Shown: piece after piece, positions 1 through 5,687 of the stretch
Position numbering within the stretch: position 1 is the stretch's first letter
Layout: every line of letters begins with the position of its first letter
Assembly: GCA_036269895.1 (NCBI GenBank)
Contig: DATBDN010000192.1
Span: 1 to 14,239, forward strand
DNA length: 14,239 bases
Origin: DATBDN01 sp036269895
GTDB lineage: Bacteria > Actinomycetota > Thermoleophilia > Solirubrobacterales > Thermoleophilaceae
Direction of reading: 5' to 3'
The notes under the pieces: generated by a model
The model's database searches: none
What the model was told of the DNA's origin: nothing
What the model saw: the letters and a program-made list of their open reading frames with translations, nothing else
Program-made: the position numbers and the translations under genes

Positions 1-212
1 CAGCACCGGCCGCCATACGCGGCGTCACCTCCGGCAAGGTCGCAATCGGCAAGGCGCTGCGCCACCACAAGCTGCCCGAGCAGGATCAGATCCGCCGGAT
101 CTACACCGAAATCGAGTCGAAGGACGAGCGCCTCGAGCTCAACCTCTACATCGTCGGCGAGGCCGGCGGCGAGGAGGAGGGCGCGATGGCCGAAGGGAGT
201 CAGGAGTCGTGA
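1..212 (+). CDS. C-terminal fragment of a protein upstream of the HdrB-like gene (5' end outside window)
   Basis: An open frame entering from the left edge (first full codon at base 3) ends at a TGA at 210-212. About 69 residues are visible: a basic helix-rich stretch (GKALRHHKLPEQDQIRRIY), then LELNLYIVGE and an acidic, low-complexity tail. No cysteine motif or recognisable domain lies in this piece. Its stop overlaps the GTG of the next gene (GTGA), so the two are almost certainly co-translated. HdrB-like proteins are commonly encoded beside an iron-sulfur HdrC or SdhB-type subunit, so this may be the tail of such a subunit. That is inferred from position only. Confidence 0.6.
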   Translation, partial: APAAIRGVTSGKVAIGKALRHHKLPEQDQIRRIYTEIESKDERLELNLYIVGEAGGEEEGAMAEGSQES

Positions 213-1111
213 AGGTCGCTTACTGGCCAGGCTGCGTATCGCGCGGCTTCACCCCCGAGCTGCACGGCTCGGTCGAGAAGGTCGCCCCGATACTGGACCT
301 CGAACTGGTGGAGCTCGACCGCGCCAACTGCTGCGGTGCCGGCGTCATCGCCGAGCACAACCAGGAGCTGGCCGACACGCTGAACGCCCGTACCTTCGCG
401 ATGGCACAGAGCGTCGACGGAGCGCTGGGCATGATGAACATCTGCTCGACCTGCCAGGGCGCGCAGTCGGAGTGCCAGGAGCGCCTGGACGCCGACACCG
501 ACTACCGCGAACACATCAACAGGCACCTCCAGCCCGAGGACCTCCACTACGAGCGCTCTGGCGCCTGGTGGAACAAGAACTTCATGTGGCTGCTGGTCGA
601 GGAGATCGGGCTCGACAAGCTGCGCGAGCGCGTCGTCCGGCCGCTCGAAGGACTGCGGCTCGCACCGTTCTACGGCTGCTACATCGTCCGCCCGACCAAA
701 CGCCTCGGCTACGCCGACCATCCCGAGCGCGACCGCTACATGGAGATGATCATCGAGGCCATCGGCGGTACGCCGGTCCACTACGCGGGCAAGCACAAGT
801 GCTGCGGCTTCCCGGTGATCACGATGGCGAAGGTGACGTCACTGCGCCAGGCAGGTCGCCACATCGCCGACGCGATCGATGCGGATGCCGACTGCATGGT
901 CACCCCGTGCCCGCTCTGCCACCTGAACCTGGACCTGCAGCAGTACGACGCGTCCAAGTACGTGGAGCGCGACCTCGGCCTGCCGGTCCTGCATTTCCCG
1001 CAGATGATCGGCTTGGCGCTCGGGCTGGAGCCGAAGGAGCTCGGCATGAACAAGCACGTCGTGAAGACGAGAGACGTGCAGCGCAAGATCGCCCAGCTAG
1101 CTGCGGCCTAG
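209..1111 (+). CDS. HdrB/SdhE-like protein with two cysteine-rich CCG domains
   Basis: A 300-residue protein starting at a GTG that overlaps the preceding stop. Two complete CCG (cysteine-rich, PF02754-type) modules are visible: C9, C41-C42-G43, C79, C82, and C157, C198-C199-G200, C234, C237. This C-Xn-CCG-Xn-C-X2-C pattern is that of heterodisulfide reductase subunit B and of SdhE-type subunits of some succinate:quinone oxidoreductases, where it binds unusual iron-sulfur clusters for disulfide or quinone chemistry. There is no obvious membrane segment, so it is probably cytoplasmic and attached to a partner, likely the protein encoded just upstream. Length matches HdrB (about 290-300). The true substrate (heterodisulfide-like thiol, quinone or other) cannot be told from sequence. 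Its 3' end overlaps that of the convergent DsbA-like gene by 15 bases. Confidence 0.85.
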   Translation: MKVAYWPGCVSRGFTPELHGSVEKVAPILDLELVELDRANCCGAGVIAEHNQELADTLNARTFAMAQSVDGALGMMNICSTCQGAQSECQERLDADTDYREHINRHLQPEDLHYERSGAWWNKNFMWLLVEEIGLDKLRERVVRPLEGLRLAPFYGCYIVRPTKRLGYADHPERDRYMEMIIEAIGGTPVHYAGKHKCCGFPVITMAKVTSLRQAGRHIADAIDADADCMVTPCPLCHLNLDLQQYDASKYVERDLGLPVLHFPQMIGLALGLEPKELGMNKHVVKTRDVQRKIAQLAAA

Positions 1112-1696
1112 CTTCTCCATCACCTTTTCGAATAGTTCGTGCGGCTGCGCGCCGGGGATGAGCACGCGGTCGTCGACCACGAATGCGGGGACGCCGCCCG
1201 CTCCCATCTGCATGACGCCCGCTGTCGACGCCTCGATCCGGTCCTGGAACGGGTGCCTCGCGGCGGCGTCCCGGACTTCGTCCGGATCCAGGCCTGCCGC
1301 GGCGCCTTCCTGCGCCAGAACCTCTGAGTCCGAGATATCGCGATCCTCTCCCCAGAAGGCGGCCATCAGGCGGTTGTGCAGCTGGGAGTGGACACCGCGC
1401 TCGCGCGCCAGCTCAGCCACGTTGAGGGCCGCCCGGGAGTTCGGGATGCGTGTCCGGGGCGCATGCGGCAGGCCCGCATCGTCGAACATGCGCGCCTGGC
1501 CTGCCCGCAGATCGCGCCCGTAACGCGCCTCGAGCTCCTCGATCGCGATGCCCTCGGGCGGGTATTCAGGGTGCAGGTCGAAGGGAAGCCACTCGATCTC
1601 GGCGCCGTACCGACGCTCCAGCCACGCCGCGCGCTCGGTCGCGACGTAGCAAAAAGGTCATATGTAGTCGGACCAAAGTCGGATCAGGACTGGCAT
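1097..1696 (-). CDS. DsbA/FrnE-family thiol oxidoreductase, probable selenoprotein (in-frame TGA at 1660-1658 read as Sec13)
   Basis: Read through its one internal TGA, this is a 199-residue DsbA-family protein. It begins MPVLIRLWSDYI-U-PFCYVAT, so the TGA replaces the first cysteine of the family's WSD-Y-CPFCY active site and gives U13-x-x-C16. The rest of the fold continues in the same frame: the IEWLPFDLHPE segment typical of FrnE-type DsbAs, a helical insert, and the cis-proline loop GAGGVPAF (P170) that packs on the active site. An ordinary gene finder would start at the internal ATG at 1489 and lose the catalytic half. The ATG at 1696 is supported by homology and by a TATAGA box 8 bases upstream. 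No signal peptide is visible, so it is probably cytoplasmic. A stem-loop directly after the TGA supports Sec insertion. The alternative is a point-mutated pseudogene (TGC to TGA), which the hairpin and intact frame make less likely. No selA, selB, selC or selD is in the window. Confidence 0.82.
1621..1660 (-). promoter_or_regulatory. Bacterial SECIS-like hairpin following the Sec TGA codon
   Basis: On the minus strand the TGA occupies 1660-1658. After a 7-base CCTTTTT spacer, bases 1650-1640 pair with 1631-1621 in an uninterrupted 11-bp stem (9 Watson-Crick, 2 G-U), closing an 8-base loop ACCGAGCG at 1639-1632. The loop starts 18 bases after the TGA, within the distance expected for bacterial SECIS elements, which lie inside the coding region just after the UGA and are bound by SelB. 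Opening the top pair puts a G first in the loop, also as expected. Below the stem, after one U-U mismatch, four more U-G/U-A pairs are possible. Confidence 0.72.
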
Positions 1697-1722
1697 ATGT
1701 CCGATCTATACCCGATTGTTTC
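1697..1722 (-). promoter_or_regulatory. Predicted promoter of the DsbA-like selenoprotein gene
   Basis: Upstream of the ATG at 1696 the minus strand reads TATAGAT, with the hexamer TATAGA ending 8 bases before the ATG. A -35-like GTGACA (5 of 6 matches to TTGACA) lies 14-16 bases further upstream, depending on the -10 register. The close -10 implies a leaderless or very short-leader mRNA, the same spacing seen at lysC, the glycosyltransferase and htrA in this window. The -35 lies inside the palindrome at 1724-1745. Confidence 0.5.
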
Positions 1723-1723
1723 C

Positions 1724-1745
1724 TTGTCACCGTAAGCGGAGACAA
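1724..1745. repeat. Inverted repeat overlapping the -35 region of the DsbA-like gene
   Basis: TTGTC-A-CCG-TAAG-CGG-A-GACAA: eight paired positions around a 4-base loop with one symmetrical A/A mismatch. It covers the GTGACA -35-like hexamer on the minus strand. It could be an operator, or a hairpin if transcribed rightwards. Its function is unknown. Confidence 0.5.
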
Positions 1746-1753
1746 CCGCGGTA

Positions 1754-1828
1754 ACGAGATATGCAACACGCGGGCGTCGAAGGACGCATTGCCGGTTCGA
1801 GTCCGGCAGCGACGCCCGCGTATCTCGT
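1754..1828. repeat. Long bulged inverted repeat enclosing a tRNA T-arm-like hairpin
   Basis: Bases 1754-1761 pair with 1821-1828 (8 bp, ACGAGATA/TATCTCGT) and 1769-1779 with 1810-1820 (11 bp, CGCGGGCGTCG/CGACGCCCGCG), with a 7-base one-sided bulge between them. Inside is GCCGG-TTCGAGT-CCGGC (1791-1807), a perfect 5-bp/7-base tRNA T-arm in the plus orientation, with an alternative hairpin GCGTC-GAAG-GACGC just before it (1774-1787). I could not build a full tRNA on either strand: no D arm, anticodon arm or matching acceptor. It may be a structured small RNA, a tRNA-derived remnant or an attachment-site relic. A terminator-like hairpin follows at 1852-1876. Confidence 0.55.
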
Positions 1829-1851
1829 CTCCTCTAGGACTTGAAATGAAA

Positions 1852-1880
1852 AGAGCGGGCCCCCACGGCCCGCTCTCTTC
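1852..1880. terminator. Rho-independent terminator, probably bidirectional
   Basis: A 10-bp GC-rich stem (1852-1861 with 1867-1876) with a 5-base CCCAC loop. On the minus strand it is followed by TTTTCATTTC, so it best fits termination of the STAS-gene transcript. On the plus strand it is followed by the weaker CTTCTCCTT and could end a rightward small RNA covering 1754-1828. A second hairpin without a T tract (1931-1909) lies at the STAS stop codon. Confidence 0.75.
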
Positions 1881-1930
1881 TCCTTGGTGCGTACCCCAGT
1901 GCCGCCCCGTGGAAGTGAAGTCTCACTCCA

Positions 1931-2308
1931 CTAACGGGACCTGTTCGGGATTTCTTTTGGCGATTTTCCGAGCCACTCGTACGCCTGCTGGCGCTCTTCG
2001 AAGACCGGCATCTGGCGGGTCATGTCGACACGCTCGACGTCGGCAAAGCCGCTCTGGGTCGAGCACAGGACCGCCATCTGGCCTCCGAAGTGCGAGAGCC
2101 GCCGTTGTGAGCCGAGAATCGCGCCCAGGACAAGGGGATCGACGTGCTCAGAGTCCTGGAGGTCGACCAGCACCCGCTTGCAGCCAGCCGCGACCGCCGC
2201 GCTCAACGCCTCGCGAAGGTCGTCTGCTGTGCGCGCGTGTGCCTCGCGCTCCCCCGTGACGACACACATCCCCTGCCCCACGCGCGACGCGTGGAACCGT
2301 GTGTTCAT
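1931..2308 (-). CDS. STAS-domain protein lacking the usual phospho-acceptor serine
   Basis: A 125-residue protein made of a single STAS-like domain: a strand and helix, then KRVLVDLQDSEHVDPLVLGA (residues 44-63), then the QMAVLCS strand. STAS domains are small cytoplasmic protein-interaction modules best known from anti-anti-sigma factors, which are switched by phosphorylation of a Ser in a D-S-S/T-G-L loop. Here that position reads D57-P58-L59, so phospho-switching of the classical type looks impossible. The ATG at 2308 is chosen because a longer frame would overlap the upstream MmcQ gene by more than 60 bases. The start lies 20 bases after the MmcQ stop, so it is probably the last gene of the lysC-asd-mmcQ unit. 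No partner kinase or sigma factor is in the window. Confidence 0.75.
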   Translation of the reverse strand: MNTRFHASRVGQGMCVVTGEREAHARTADDLREALSAAVAAGCKRVLVDLQDSEHVDPLVLGAILGSQRRLSHFGGQMAVLCSTQSGFADVERVDMTRQMPVFEERQQAYEWLGKSPKEIPNRSR

Positions 2309-2328
2309 TTCACGTAGGGATCCCCTGG

Positions 2329-2727
2329 CTAGGAGGCGCCTAAACCGTCCAGATACTGACGCGCGACGCGTTTCGGGGCCTGCGTCAGCCACGCCTCGGC
2401 GATCACTTCTTCGAGGATCTCGGTATCGATCTCAGGCAGGCGGATCAGCACCGCCGCGTAGCCGTCGAAGTGGGGAATCGTGAAGAAGACCTCTGGGTCG
2501 TCGGCCAGCAGCGCCTCCTTGGCGATCAAGTGCTCGACCTTCGCGCCCAGGATCGGGCCGTCCGGCGCGGAATCGCCGAGCGCCTTCAGGTCGCGCTTCC
2601 GAAGCGGGCGCTCCCAGACGAACATCTTCTTCTTGACGGTCCACGCGCGATTCCCGCCATATGTGGACCCCCCTACCGCCTCCGGGAGCGCCAGCGCCAG
2701 CCGGCTCACGTCCTCCCAGGTGGCCAA
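2329..2727 (-). CDS. MmcQ/YjbR-family protein
   Basis: A 132-residue protein of the MmcQ/YjbR (CyaY-like fold) family, recognised from AWTVKKKMFVWERPLRK (28-44), the GPxLGAKVEHLIAKEALL block, and FFTIPHFDGYAAVLIRL (81-97), which closes with a conserved EAWLTQAPKRV. Members are small cytoplasmic proteins annotated as possibly DNA-binding; the biochemical function is unclear. I choose the TTG at 2727, two bases after the asd stop, because the family begins with a TWEDVxxLALALPE-type helix right there. Frames starting further upstream would run into asd. No Shine-Dalgarno is visible, and translational coupling to asd is likely. Confidence 0.8.
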   Translation of the reverse strand: MATWEDVSRLALALPEAVGGSTYGGNRAWTVKKKMFVWERPLRKRDLKALGDSAPDGPILGAKVEHLIAKEALLADDPEVFFTIPHFDGYAAVLIRLPEIDTEILEEVIAEAWLTQAPKRVARQYLDGLGAS

Positions 2728-2729
2728 CG

Positions 2730-3758
2730 CTACGCGGCGGCCGGCACGCGGACGAGTCCGCGCTGGTGCAGCAGCTCGGCGAGTTGCACCGTGTTGGTCG
2801 CGGCTCCCTTGCGCAGGTTGTCGCCGACGATCCACAGGTTCAGGCAGCGCTCGTGCGAGGGGTCGCGGCGCACACGCCCCACGAGGACGTCGTCGCGGCC
2901 CTCGACGTCGATCGCCAACGGGTAGATGCCATCACCGGGGTTGTCAACCACCACGACACCCGGCGCCGACGAGAGCAGCTCGCGGCAGGACTCCGGCGAC
3001 AGCTCTGAGCGCGTCTGTACGTTGACCGACTCCGAGTGGCCGACCAGCACCGGCACGCGTGCGCAGGTGGCCGAGATCCCAATCTCGTCGCGGCCGAGGA
3101 TCTTGCGCGTCTCGGCCATCATCTTGCGCTCCTCGGTCGTGTAGTCGTCGCCGTCCTTGAACTTCTCCACCTGCGGCAGCACGTTGAACGCGATCCGGTG
3201 CGGGTAGACCGACGGCGGCCCGGGACTTTGCTCGTGGAGCAGCATGTGCGCCTGGTCGATCAATTCCTCGACGGCCTTCTGCCCCGTGCCGGAAACCGAC
3301 TGGTAGGTGGAGATGACGAGCCGCTCGATCCCGGCGGCATCGTCGATCGGCTTGAGCGCGACGACCATCTGCATCGTCGAGCAGTTCGGGTTGGCGACGA
3401 TGCCCCGGTGCGACGCAATCGCGTCCGGGTTGACCTCGGCGACGACCAGAGGCACGTCGTCGTACATGCGCCAGAAGCTCGAGTTGTCGACAACGACCGC
3501 ACCGGCTGCCACGAACTTCGGCGCCCACTCCTCGGACACGGTCCCGCCAGCCGAGAAGAGCGCTAGGTCGAACTCCGACAGGTCGACCGAGTCGAGCGCC
3601 TCGACGCGGATGGTGCGATCGCCGAACGGAACCTCCTTGCCTGCCGACCGCTCGGAGGCCAGCGCGCGGACCGAGTCGGCGGGGAAGCTGCGCTGGCTCA
3701 GGACCTGCAGCATGCGGGTGCCCACGGCACCGGTTGCGCCTACGACCGCGACCCTCAC
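2730..3758 (-). CDS. asd: Aspartate-semialdehyde dehydrogenase
   Basis: This 342-residue enzyme reduces aspartyl-4-phosphate to aspartate semialdehyde with NADPH, the second step towards lysine, threonine, methionine and diaminopimelate. Visible hallmarks are the Rossmann GATGAVG motif at residues 8-14, the catalytic C126 in VANPNCSTMQ, Q153 in the TYQSVSGTGQ loop, and H251 in CARVPVLVGHSE (catalytic base region). Length is typical. It starts with a GTG whose last bases form the lysC TGA (GTGA overlap), giving tight translational coupling with lysC. This supplies both enzymes of the pathway entry in order. Confidence 0.96.
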   Translation of the reverse strand: MRVAVVGATGAVGTRMLQVLSQRSFPADSVRALASERSAGKEVPFGDRTIRVEALDSVDLSEFDLALFSAGGTVSEEWAPKFVAAGAVVVDNSSFWRMYDDVPLVVAEVNPDAIASHRGIVANPNCSTMQMVVALKPIDDAAGIERLVISTYQSVSGTGQKAVEELIDQAHMLLHEQSPGPPSVYPHRIAFNVLPQVEKFKDGDDYTTEERKMMAETRKILGRDEIGISATCARVPVLVGHSESVNVQTRSELSPESCRELLSSAPGVVVVDNPGDGIYPLAIDVEGRDDVLVGRVRRDPSHERCLNLWIVGDNLRKGAATNTVQLAELLHQRGLVRVPAAA

Positions 3759-5056
3759 TCCGGCACCTCCGTCCGCTCCGCGACGTCGTCGAGATCGAAT
3801 GCCGTGTGCAGCGCGCGCACGGCTTCGCCCACGTCGTCCTCGTGGGTCACGCAGGAGATCTTGATCGGCGAGGTCACAATCATCTCGATGTTCACGTTGC
3901 AGTCGCCCAGAGTGCGGAATGCCTTCGCCGCGACGCCGGGATGAGTCTTCATTCCAGCTCCGACCAGTGACACCTTGCCGATGTGCTCATCGGTGGCGAT
4001 CTGGCCGATGCCGAGTTCCTCCTGGATCGACTGGAGCGCTGTCACGGCGGCGTAGAGATCGTCCTTCGGCACTGTGAACGACATGTCGGCGCGGTGGTCC
4101 TCCGACACCGGCTTGTTCTGGATGATGTCGTCGACGTTCACGTTCGCGTCGGCCAGTGCGGTGAGCACCTTCCCGGCGACGCCCGGCCGGTCGGGAAGGC
4201 TCGTGAGCGTGATACGCGCGTCGCCGAGCGAGTGCGTGACTGCGGTTACCAGCGGTCGTTCCATGGTCTCCTGCTCGTCCAATACGAAGGTACCTGGGCC
4301 CTCCTCGAACGAGGAGCGGCAGTGCATGCGCACGGCGTGATTGCGCGCGTACTCGACGGAGCGCAGCTGCAGCACCCCGGCTCCCGACGCCGCCATCTCG
4401 AGCATCTCCTCGAACGAGACGACCGGCAGCTTGCGCGCCTGCGGCACGATGCGCGGGTCGGCGCTGAAGACGCCCGGGACGTCGGTGTAGATCTCGCAAA
4501 CGTCCGCGCCGAGCGCGGCCGCGAGCGCGACCGCGGTCGTGTCCGAGCCGCCGCGGCCGAGCGTCGTCACGTCGGCAGCAGTGGACACTCCCTGGAACCC
4601 GGCCACCAGGACGATGTGGCCCTCGTCGAGCGCCGCGCGGATGCGATCGGCGCGCACGTCGAGGATGCGCGCCTTGGTGTGCGAGGTGTCGGTGACGATC
4701 CCGGCCTGCGAGCCGGTCAGCGAGATCGCCTTGTGCCCGAGGTCGTTGATGACCATCGCCGCCAGCGCGCACGATTGGCGCTCGCCCGTCGACAGCAGCA
4801 TGTCCATCTCGCGCGGGTCGGGACGGTCCGAGACCTCCCTCGCCATGTCGATCAGCTCGTCGGTGGTCTTGCCGCGCGCGGAGAGGACGGCGACCACACC
4901 GGCACCACTCTCCTTCGCCTTGACGATCCGGCGGGCGGCGCGCTTGATGCGCTCGGCGTCGGCGACGGACGTTCCGCCGAACTTCATTACGACGAGCTGG
5001 GCCTCTGACCGACCCGGCTGCGCCGCCACCGCGCTTGCCTGGGCGGGCTGGGCCAT
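3755..5056 (-). CDS. lysC: Aspartate kinase
   Basis: This 433-residue enzyme phosphorylates aspartate, the committed step of the aspartate family. Motifs are KFGGTSV (25-31, ATP and substrate site), the STGERQS region (89-95), GRGGSDTT (167-174), TDVPGVFSADPR (191-202), and two ACT domains (about 280-345 and 350-425) that should bind lysine and/or threonine for feedback control. The ATG at 5056 gives a short 20-residue lead before the first strand. A TATCTT box ends 8 bases upstream, suggesting leaderless transcription. The longer frame open to 5245 has no support and would overlap the upstream mini-protein. It heads the lysC-asd-mmcQ-STAS unit. Confidence 0.96.
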   Translation of the reverse strand: MAQPAQASAVAAQPGRSEAQLVVMKFGGTSVADAERIKRAARRIVKAKESGAGVVAVLSARGKTTDELIDMAREVSDRPDPREMDMLLSTGERQSCALAAMVINDLGHKAISLTGSQAGIVTDTSHTKARILDVRADRIRAALDEGHIVLVAGFQGVSTAADVTTLGRGGSDTTAVALAAALGADVCEIYTDVPGVFSADPRIVPQARKLPVVSFEEMLEMAASGAGVLQLRSVEYARNHAVRMHCRSSFEEGPGTFVLDEQETMERPLVTAVTHSLGDARITLTSLPDRPGVAGKVLTALADANVNVDDIIQNKPVSEDHRADMSFTVPKDDLYAAVTALQSIQEELGIGQIATDEHIGKVSLVGAGMKTHPGVAAKAFRTLGDCNVNIEMIVTSPIKISCVTHEDDVGEAVRALHTAFDLDDVAERTEVPE

Positions 5057-5064
5057 GGCGCTCA

Positions 5065-5070
5065 AAGATA
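5065..5070 (-). promoter_or_regulatory. Predicted -10 box of the lysC promoter (leaderless)
   Basis: TATCTT on the minus strand, separated by 8 bases from the lysC ATG; no convincing -35 is present. The 143-base gap between the mini-protein stop (5200) and lysC is otherwise GC-rich with no recognised element. Confidence 0.45.
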
Positions 5071-5199
5071 GCTTTCCCGGGGTGCGGCGGCAGCTCGTCG
5101 TGACCATCGTGCTCGCTCTGGCCGTCGCGACGGGCATCGTGCGCGTCGGGCGCGGGCTGGCGACGAGCCTAAGGCAGCGCCTGCGCTCGTGTCGAAGCG

Positions 5200-5394
5200 C
5201 TAGTCGGGCGTGGCGACTGCCTCGCTCAGCGACTTCCGGAAGCACGTCGGGCAGAGGTGGTGGTCCGGCGCATCGCGGATCCAGGACGACGGCATGCGCA
5301 GGTGCTGCTGCACGATCGCCGCCGGCCCGAGGTCCAGGCGAACCGGGCAGCGGTCACAGTGCAGGACGGATCGTCCGCCTTCTTCGCGTATCAC
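5200..5394 (-). CDS. Small four-cysteine (zinc-ribbon-like) protein, copy 2 of a tandem pair
   Basis: A 64-residue protein of unknown function. Cysteines fall as C13-x2-C16 and C48-x2-C51, the pattern of a zinc ribbon, with the phrase CDRCPVRLDLGP at its core and HHLCPTC at the second knuckle. It aligns along most of its length with the neighbouring 66-residue protein encoded just upstream: same GR-x-V-x-x-CDRC-x-x-RLDLGP, same HLC-x-x-C. The GTG at 5394 lies 10 bases after the upstream stop and gives the same N-terminal spacing to the first cysteine (12 residues) as the paralogue. No membrane segment. Probably a metal-binding adaptor or nucleic-acid-binding protein, but this is a guess. Confidence 0.7.
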   Translation of the reverse strand: MIREEGGRSVLHCDRCPVRLDLGPAAIVQQHLRMPSSWIRDAPDHHLCPTCFRKSLSEAVATPD

Positions 5395-5404
5395 CTGCGT
5401 AGCT

Positions 5405-5605
5405 CTATCCGAAGCGCCGGATGAAGCTGGAGGTGTAGCCCGGTGCGCAGAGCGTGCAGAGGTGGCGATTCTCGCCGGTGGTCATCCAGCCGCTGGGTGA
5501 ACGGCGCGGGAAGGGGTCGCTCCGCACCGTCACAGGTCCCAGGTCCAGCCGTGCATTGCAGCGGTCGCAACTGATCACCATGCGGCCCGCCACCTCGTTC
5601 CTCAC
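5405..5605 (-). CDS. Small four-cysteine (zinc-ribbon-like) protein, copy 1 of a tandem pair
   Basis: A 66-residue protein with C13-x2-C16 and C50-x2-C53, core CDRCNARLDLGP and second knuckle NRHLCTLC. It is paralogous to the protein encoded immediately downstream, evidently by tandem duplication. The GTG at 5605 is favoured because it keeps the N-terminal length identical to the paralogue; a GTG four codons in and the ATG eight codons in are alternatives. It lies 82 bases after recR with no clear terminator between them, so it may be co-transcribed with recR. Function unknown. Confidence 0.7.
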   Translation of the reverse strand: MRNEVAGRMVISCDRCNARLDLGPVTVRSDPFPRRSPSGWMTTGENRHLCTLCAPGYTSSFIRRFG

Positions 5606-5687
5606 ACACTGACCCTAACCCCGGAGCGGCCAAATGGCCCATCGGCCATACGTCTAGGGCGTGGACCCCAGGTCGGCGTAGCTGCGG

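Noticed and set aside
1097..1696. The DsbA-like gene as a simple nonsense pseudogene
   Set aside because: The single TGA coincides with the catalytic Cys codon, a well-placed SECIS-like stem follows it, and no other damage is present. The pseudogene reading is kept only as the alternative.
1700..1830. A tRNA-Sec (selC) gene next to the selenoprotein
   Set aside because: The T-arm and a possible variable arm are present, and the 1724-1745 hairpin even has a 4-base loop like a Sec D arm. But there is no TCA anticodon loop, and no 5' acceptor strand matches AGCGACGC after the T-arm on either strand.
3983..5008. Long plus-strand open frames opposite lysC, asd, recR and the FtsH-like gene
   Set aside because: They are antisense shadows produced by high GC at third positions. 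Their translations are Arg/Ala/Gly-rich and match no family, while the minus-strand genes are clear.
5055..5200. A plus-strand membrane peptide starting at the CCATGG shared with lysC (VVTIVLALAVATGIV segment)
   Set aside because: It has no Shine-Dalgarno or -10 box, its frame runs into the antisense of the mini-protein with basic low-complexity sequence, and it looks like a GC-rich shadow.
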